NCBI GenBank assembly: GCA_001805895.1
Contig: MHHD01000029.1
Coordinates: 1 to 10,042, forward strand
Direction of reading: 5' to 3'
Source: Omnitrophica WOR_2 bacterium RIFCSPLOWO2_12_FULL_51_8
GTDB lineage: Bacteria; Omnitrophota; Gorgyraeia; Gygaellales; Profunditerraquicolaceae
DNA: 10,042 nucleotides
Shown: positions 6,493 through 10,042 of the stretch, piece after piece
Position numbering within the stretch: position 1 is the stretch's first letter
Layout: each line of letters starts with the position of its first letter
The notes under the pieces: generated by a model
The model's database searches: none
Seen by the model: the letters and a program-made list of their open reading frames with translations, nothing else
Told to the model about the DNA's origin: nothing
Translations under genes and position numbers: made by a program

Positions 6493-8226
6493 CTATTTTT
6501 TCCTCTTCAAGACTATCCTCTGCTTGGCTTTCTTGGCCAGCTTTTGGAAAAATTGTTTAAATTCCGGGTATTCTTCCGGCCGGATACGGGTTTTCTTCAG
6601 GGTAGTTTTTTCGGAAAAAAAGATTTTGGGCCGGCGATGGGCATAATTTATTTTAATGTCCATCCACGGGCTCTCGGCGGAAATATCCTCCGGCAGGTAT
6701 TCCACCCCGTAATCCTGCGGAATGGTAATCTCGAAGTTATTCTCTTTGCTGTCTAAAATCTGCAGGTCTAAGTCGTAGCGGCGCGCGTCCTTTGCCGCCA
6801 GGCCGTAATCCTGACGGCTCAATTGCGGCATGATCCAGGCATCTCCGGCGCTGGTGAAATATTCCGGGCCGGAAAAATCGTAGCTTAAAACCACCGGAAG
6901 GTTTAGGTCGCTTAAATTATCGATGCGGTAATTTAAAAGTTTGGCGCCGATAGAGACCTCCTGGATTCTCTCGTTTAATTCCTCCCGGATCAACTCCGGC
7001 TGGGTGTAAGTAAGCCAGTAACGTTGCGCCTGGTCATAGAAGCCAAAGGTATAATTTTCTTTTCTAGCGCTGATACTGCCGTCGCTAGCGGCCTTAATCC
7101 GCAGGCCCTGCCTGAGCAGGTTGTGCCCGGCCGGATAAAGCGGCGTCGCCATAATTGTATACCCGTCATCGCCAAAAAGGAGCACTTGCCTATCCTGATC
7201 GCCTGAAGGCAGGTCGCCAAAGGCGCTGGTTTCGGCAGTGGGGTCGAGAAAAATTATCCGCCCTCCCTGCTGTAGCGCGGCAATCGCGTGGTTAAAAGGC
7301 AGCGCGGGGAAATCTTCTTGCAGGCCATACGCCCCTTTGGCCGGAATCAGCGCCAGCCAGCTTTTGAGCCCCGCCTCCCGCAGCATGGTTACCAAAAGCA
7401 CCGCCTTGTCTTTGCAGTCGCCGTACTTGTTGCGGAAGATATCCGCGGCCGGATGCGGCTCATACCCTGCCTGGCCGTATTCCACCGCCACATAGCGGAT
7501 TTCTCGGGCGCAGAAATTATAAATCGCGGCCGCCTTGTCTTTCTCTGCCGGCGCGGCCTTAAGCAGCTCCCGCACTTTTTCCTTGATCGCGCCATCCGCC
7601 TGGATTTTATCTTTGCTTAAGTCCCGCCACCAAACGTAAACCTCCTGCCAGCTGCCAAAGGTAGAGGCAAGGATCGCCGGATTGACCTCGGCCAGCGGAG
7701 GCATATTCGCCTCCGGGATGATCTGCGGGATGGCCTTAAACTGCCAGCGGTAAACCTGCTGGTCGGCCTCCTGGGCCTGCAGCGGCTCAAGCTTGGCCCC
7801 GAAAGAATTGTATTGCCCATTGACTGCCTTGAAATACACCTGCCGCCCACGGGGCGCAACAAGGGTAAAATCCGCGGCGATTACCGGATCCTGTGCCTGC
7901 AGGGGGTAGGCAGCGGTGAAGTCCTTCTTATTCACCAGCTGGCTGCGCCGGAGGCGCAATCTGTATTCTATGCTCGCGCCGGCAGAGACCTCGGGAAAGG
8001 AAATAATAAAAACGCGGGCATTGCTGTAGAGCGGGAAGTTCAGGTATTTGGAGACGTCGCGGATGTGACGGGCGCCCACGTCCGCTACCGTTCCGTCCGG
8101 CTTGATGGTGCGGGCAAAAAGTAATTCTATCTTTTCATAAGTAGAGTCGTAATCAATATGGGCCTCGGAATATTCTTCCTTACCCCGCTCGTTTAGAACC
8201 TTGATTAAGTAATGCAGCTCGGTAAT
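6493..8226 (-). CDS. Transglutaminase-like protein with DUF3857, C-terminal fragment downstream of an in-frame TAG
   Basis: The open frame runs from just after the TAG at 8227-8229 to a TAG at 6493. Its first residues (ITELHYLIKVLNERGKEEYSE) are the inside of a DUF3857 beta-sandwich, continuing through ARTIKPDGTVADV and FISFPEVSAGASIEYR. A transglutaminase-like domain follows, with the triad Cys in KYGDCKDK (codon 495 of the joined gene), His in FNHAIA (537) and Asp in FLDPTAE (552), so the catalytic core is intact. A beta-rich region of about 250 residues follows, ending in a basic tail KQRIVLKRKK. No ATG opens this frame. The first usable start is a GTG at 8079, which lacks a clear ribosome binding site and would delete half of DUF3857, so on its own this is not a normal gene. 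If secreted, it would act outside the inner membrane. Confidence 0.85.
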   Translation of the reverse strand: MTELHYLIKVLNERGKEEYSEAHIDYDSTYEKIELLFARTIKPDGTVADVGARHIRDVSKYLNFPLYSNARVFIISFPEVSAGASIEYRLRLRRSQLVNKKDFTAAYPLQAQDPVIAADFTLVAPRGRQVYFKAVNGQYNSFGAKLEPLQAQEADQQVYRWQFKAIPQIIPEANMPPLAEVNPAILASTFGSWQEVYVWWRDLSKDKIQADGAIKEKVRELLKAAPAEKDKAAAIYNFCAREIRYVAVEYGQAGYEPHPAADIFRNKYGDCKDKAVLLVTMLREAGLKSWLALIPAKGAYGLQEDFPALPFNHAIAALQQGGRIIFLDPTAETSAFGDLPSGDQDRQVLLFGDDGYTIMATPLYPAGHNLLRQGLRIKAASDGSISARKENYTFGFYDQAQRYWLTYTQPELIREELNERIQEVSIGAKLLNYRIDNLSDLNLPVVLSYDFSGPEYFTSAGDAWIMPQLSRQDYGLAAKDARRYDLDLQILDSKENNFEITIPQDYGVEYLPEDISAESPWMDIKINYAHRRPKIFFSEKTTLKKTRIRPEEYPEFKQFFQKLAKKAKQRIVLKRKK

Positions 8227-8898
8227 CTAGGTATCCAGGGGGGTGACCTCGATTTTCTCATCGCAGGAGAGGATCAATGCCCCTGCCTGAGGGTAGTCAT
8301 CTTGCGCCGGGGCGCTGGCGATGATGCCGCTCGCCCGCGGGTCAACATCTTTTATGAAAACGCCCTGGGCGTATTTTTCGATTTTACGCAGCCGTTGAGC
8401 GGCCTGCGGGGAAAATTCCTTGCCCTTGATCTGCCGGTAAATTTTTAAGGCCTGGTCAAAGAGGTTTAATTTTTCATAGGTCAGGCCCTGGTAATAAAAG
8501 GATTCCTCGTCCGGGTTTTTCAACTGGTTAAATGCCTCCAGGGCGTCGGTAAAATCGCCCTGGCGGTAGTGCGCGATAGCCATGATTTTTTTCGCCTGCG
8601 GCAGGGATGATTTCTGCAGCGCCTGCGCTGCCTGCGGAAATTCGCCGCGCTTAAAATACAGCCTGCCCAATTCTAAATATAACCTGTCTAAATTTTTGCC
8701 GCTTTTGATTGCTTCCTGGTAACGGCTGGCCGCGCGCTGGTAATAAACTTCGGATCGGCGAATATCCCCTTGCGCCTCTTCTAACGTATCTTTCGGGCCG
8801 CAGCCGGACAAAATACCAATCGCCAGAAACCAATAGCCAAACAATAGCCAATAACCAAAACTCAATTTGGAATTATCTGTTGTATCTATAGTGCGCAT
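8227..8898 (-). CDS. TPR-like lipoprotein, N-terminal fragment upstream of an in-frame TAG
   Basis: This fragment of 223 residues starts at the ATG at 8898, chosen over the one at 8913 because AAGGAG lies 6 nt before it. A lipoprotein signal peptide is clear: a polar start, a hydrophobic core SFGYWLLFGYWFLAIGIL, then LSGC with Cys33 as the lipidation site. Residues about 45-175 form helical pairs typical of tetratricopeptide repeats (YYQRAASRYQEAIKSGKNLDRLYLELGRLY-like spacing, FPQAAQALQ, FTDALEAFNQL, LFDQALKIYRQI). The last 20 residues are the first strands of the DUF3857 domain that continues past the stop. If translation stops here, the product is a membrane-anchored TPR scaffold without the enzyme part. 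The start lies 26 nt inside the end of hypD, so the two are translationally coupled. Confidence 0.85.
   Translation of the reverse strand: MRTIDTTDNSKLSFGYWLLFGYWFLAIGILSGCGPKDTLEEAQGDIRRSEVYYQRAASRYQEAIKSGKNLDRLYLELGRLYFKRGEFPQAAQALQKSSLPQAKKIMAIAHYRQGDFTDALEAFNQLKNPDEESFYYQGLTYEKLNLFDQALKIYRQIKGKEFSPQAAQRLRKIEKYAQGVFIKDVDPRASGIIASAPAQDDYPQAGALILSCDEKIEVTPLDT
8816..8860. repeat. CCAATAGCC-type repeat encoding the lipoprotein signal-peptide core
   Basis: The plus strand shows CCAATCGCCAGAAA, CCAATAGCCAAA, CAATAGCCAAT and AACC in sequence, i.e. imperfect copies of CCAATAGCCA. On the minus strand they encode the aromatic-rich hydrophobic run FGYWLLFGYWFLAIG just before the lipobox. The sequence differs from the repeat in the barrel protein, but the position in the product is the same. 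Confidence 0.6.
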
Positions 8899-9964
8899 TA
8901 CAGGCTCCTTCATTTGAGACCATGCATGACCCCACCGGGCTTGCCGGCTTACAGGCCCGGCCGAATAAGCGGCAGGCGCTGGGCGCGATCAGGCCTTTGA
9001 GCACGTCGCCGCAGCGGCATTGGGTCTTGGGTCCTGGGTCCTGGGTCCTGGGTCGCAGACGAAAGACCTTCTCCGCGTCAAATTGAGAAAACTCCTGACG
9101 GACCACCAGGCCGCTCTGCGGGATTTTCCCCAAACCCCGCCACTGGGCATCCTGCCGGACAAACACCCGCCGCATGATACGCAAGGCCTGCGGGTTGCCG
9201 TTATTCCTTACTACCCGGCTGTACTGGTTATCTACTCCTGCTTGCCGACGGTTAATCCGGCAGAGAAGGAAATACAGGCCCTCTAAGATATCCAGCGGCT
9301 CAAAACCCGCCACACAACAGCTTAAGCGGTATTTTCCACTCAAGACGGCATAAGCCTTTGACCCGATGATTGCCGAGACATGCCCGGGGCAGAGAAACCC
9401 GTCTAACTTAAGCCTTTTGTCCTGGGCCAGGTATTCCATCGCCGGCGGGATGAGCTTTAAGGCGGTCAGGAAAAAGAGGTTTTTTATTTTTTGTTTCCGC
9501 GCCGCGCTGATTGTCAAGGCGATCGCCGGGGCGGTAGTTTCAAAACCTACGGCTAAAAAGACGATTTTTTTCTCCGGGCAGGCCCTGGCAATGCCGATAC
9601 TTTCCAAGGGAGAATAGGCCACGCGCAGACTGCCGAATTTTGCCCTTGTTTTTTCCAGGCTGGATCGGCTCCCTGGGATGCGCAGCATATCCCCGAAAGT
9701 AACCACCACGGTATCCGGCCGGCCGGCTAAATCTATTGCCGCGTCAATATAGCCCTGGTGGCTGACGCAGACCGGGCAGCCCGGCCCGGCAATCAGCCTT
9801 AAATTCTGCGGGAGAATCTTCGCCAGGCCAAAGCGGCAGAAATTCTGGGTATGCGTGCCGCAGACTTCCATGATATTGATCTGCCGGGAGGGCATCATCC
9901 TGCTGATACGCTCAGCATATCGCAGGATTAGCTTTTTATTACGGAACTCGTCAATGTATCTCAT
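8873..9964 (-). CDS. hypD: HypD, iron-sulfur scaffold for [NiFe]-hydrogenase Fe(CN)2CO assembly
   Basis: HypD forms a complex with HypC, holds the iron that receives cyanide from HypE, and carries a redox-active [4Fe-4S] cluster; it acts in the cytoplasm. The 363-residue product has the family motifs: EVCGTHTQ (Cys35), GPGCPVCV (Cys63, Cys66), GFETTAPA, LCPGHVSAIIG, CCVAGFEPLDIL, DNQYSRVV, and the C-terminal cysteine-rich part CRCGDVLKG, CRLFGRAC, GSCMVSNEGAC (Cys316, 318, 331, 338, 347, 355). Odd feature: residues 304-315 (RPRTQDPGPKTQ) just before CRCG come from a 7-nt tandem repeat. The start at 9964 has no good ribosome binding site and lies in the foot of a long hairpin. hypC would be expected upstream but is not seen. 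The 3' end overlaps the lipoprotein start. Confidence 0.97.
   Translation of the reverse strand: MRYIDEFRNKKLILRYAERISRMMPSRQINIMEVCGTHTQNFCRFGLAKILPQNLRLIAGPGCPVCVSHQGYIDAAIDLAGRPDTVVVTFGDMLRIPGSRSSLEKTRAKFGSLRVAYSPLESIGIARACPEKKIVFLAVGFETTAPAIALTISAARKQKIKNLFFLTALKLIPPAMEYLAQDKRLKLDGFLCPGHVSAIIGSKAYAVLSGKYRLSCCVAGFEPLDILEGLYFLLCRINRRQAGVDNQYSRVVRNNGNPQALRIMRRVFVRQDAQWRGLGKIPQSGLVVRQEFSQFDAEKVFRLRPRTQDPGPKTQCRCGDVLKGLIAPSACRLFGRACKPASPVGSCMVSNEGACNAHYRYNR
8905..8910 (-). promoter_or_regulatory. Shine-Dalgarno site that fixes the lipoprotein start
   Basis: AAGGAG on the minus strand stands 6 nt before the ATG at 8898, inside the end of hypD. The upstream in-frame ATG at 8913 would put this motif within the coding region. 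Confidence 0.75.
9020..9054. repeat. Five tandem copies of a 7-nt repeat (TGGGTCN) inside hypD
   Basis: The plus strand reads TGGGTCT, then TGGGTCC three times, then TGGGTCG. It encodes most of the peptide RPRTQDPGPKTQ on the minus strand. Because 7 is not a multiple of 3, loss or gain of one copy by slippage would shift the hypD frame just before its C-terminal cysteine-rich segment. Confidence 0.85.
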
Positions 9965-10033
9965 AAATGAGCACTTGACTTACGAGTCCGCCACAGTTCT
10001 TTGGCGGACGAGTAAGCCAATGTGCGAATTTAT
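9963..10033. repeat. Imperfect 71-nt hairpin over the hypD start, with two symmetric GA/GA internal loops
   Basis: On the plus strand the left arm reads ATAAAT, GA, GCAC, TTG, A, CTTAC, GA, GTCCGCCA (9963-9993). The loop is 8 nt (CAGTTCTT). The right arm reads TGGCGGAC, GA, GTAAG, C, CAA, T, GTGC, GA, ATTTAT (10002-10033). That gives 26 Watson-Crick pairs, one A-C mismatch, one bulge and two opposed GA/GA steps. Its foot includes two bases of the hypD start codon. The remaining few bases to the window edge (to 10042) show nothing further. Confidence 0.7.
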
Positions 10034-10042
10034 CCCGAGCCT

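Larger units (their letters stand above)
6493..8898 (-). pseudogene. Lipoprotein with TPR-like, DUF3857 and transglutaminase parts, split by one amber codon
   Basis: The two flanking open frames are in the same reading frame with only TAG (8227-8229) between them. The join restores a continuous DUF3857 domain: the upstream part ends GALILSCDEKIEVTPLDT and the downstream part begins ITELHYLIKVLNERG, which fits the usual order of that domain. The joined product would have 801 codons with the TAG as codon 224. A one-base change from CAG, among others, would explain it. It may be a recent pseudogene, a strain polymorphism, an assembly error, or a site of stop-codon readthrough. The rest of the frame shows no further damage. 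Confidence 0.75.

Noticed and set aside
6493..8079. Treating the GTG at 8079 as the true start of an independent transglutaminase gene
   Set aside because: That start is in the middle of DUF3857, has no clear ribosome binding site, and about 49 upstream in-frame codons match the domain.
8227..8229. Genome-wide reassignment of TAG to an amino acid
   Set aside because: TAG also ends the HAD, barrel and transglutaminase genes at natural positions, including straight after a terminal Phe of a barrel protein.
9965..10042. Possible end of hypC or another upstream gene
   Set aside because: The open minus-strand frames here translate the hairpin; none shows HypC-like sequence.

Overview
The window reads as a piece of a chromosome from an uncultured, Gram-negative, probably anaerobic bacterium. 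Two [NiFe]-hydrogenase maturation genes (hypD, hypE), a lipobox lipoprotein and a probable outer-membrane beta-barrel support this. Gene content, the dense co-directional packing and the many small palindromic and low-complexity repeats remind me of candidate-phylum genomes such as Omnitrophota, but that placement is inference. No rRNA, tRNA, CRISPR array or transposase gene was seen.

Every gene is on the minus strand, so transcription runs from right to left. In that order: an imperfect 71-nt hairpin over the hypD start (9963-10033); hypD (9964-8873); a lipoprotein with TPR-like, DUF3857 and transglutaminase-like parts, cut by one in-frame TAG (8898-6493, TAG at 8227-8229); an endonuclease III-like DNA glycosylase (6490-5849); a predicted outer-membrane protein (5864-5142); an M20 metallopeptidase (5124-3994); a repeat-filled intergenic stretch with a 178-bp MITE-like insertion; a PAC2-family protein (3638-2625); a HAD hydrolase (2625-1999); hypE (1995-994); and the start of a GT4 glycosyltransferase running off the left edge (936-1). 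Genes overlap or lie within tens of bases except at the 3651-3993 gap, suggesting two transcription units or one broken by that gap.

HypD and HypE act at successive steps of Fe(CN)2CO assembly, yet here they are about 7 kb apart with six genes of no obvious hydrogenase role between them. The rest looks like envelope and housekeeping functions.

The most unusual property is repetitive DNA used as protein-coding sequence. Two abutting 21-nt palindromes encode two heptapeptides inside the PAC2 protein. Low-complexity repeats encode the hydrophobic cores of two different signal peptides. Five copies of a 7-nt repeat lie inside hypD, just before its C-terminal cysteine-rich segment. The PAC2 palindromes share their 7-bp arm with the hairpin upstream of hypD. 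The other main point is the single amber codon splitting the TPR/DUF3857/transglutaminase lipoprotein.
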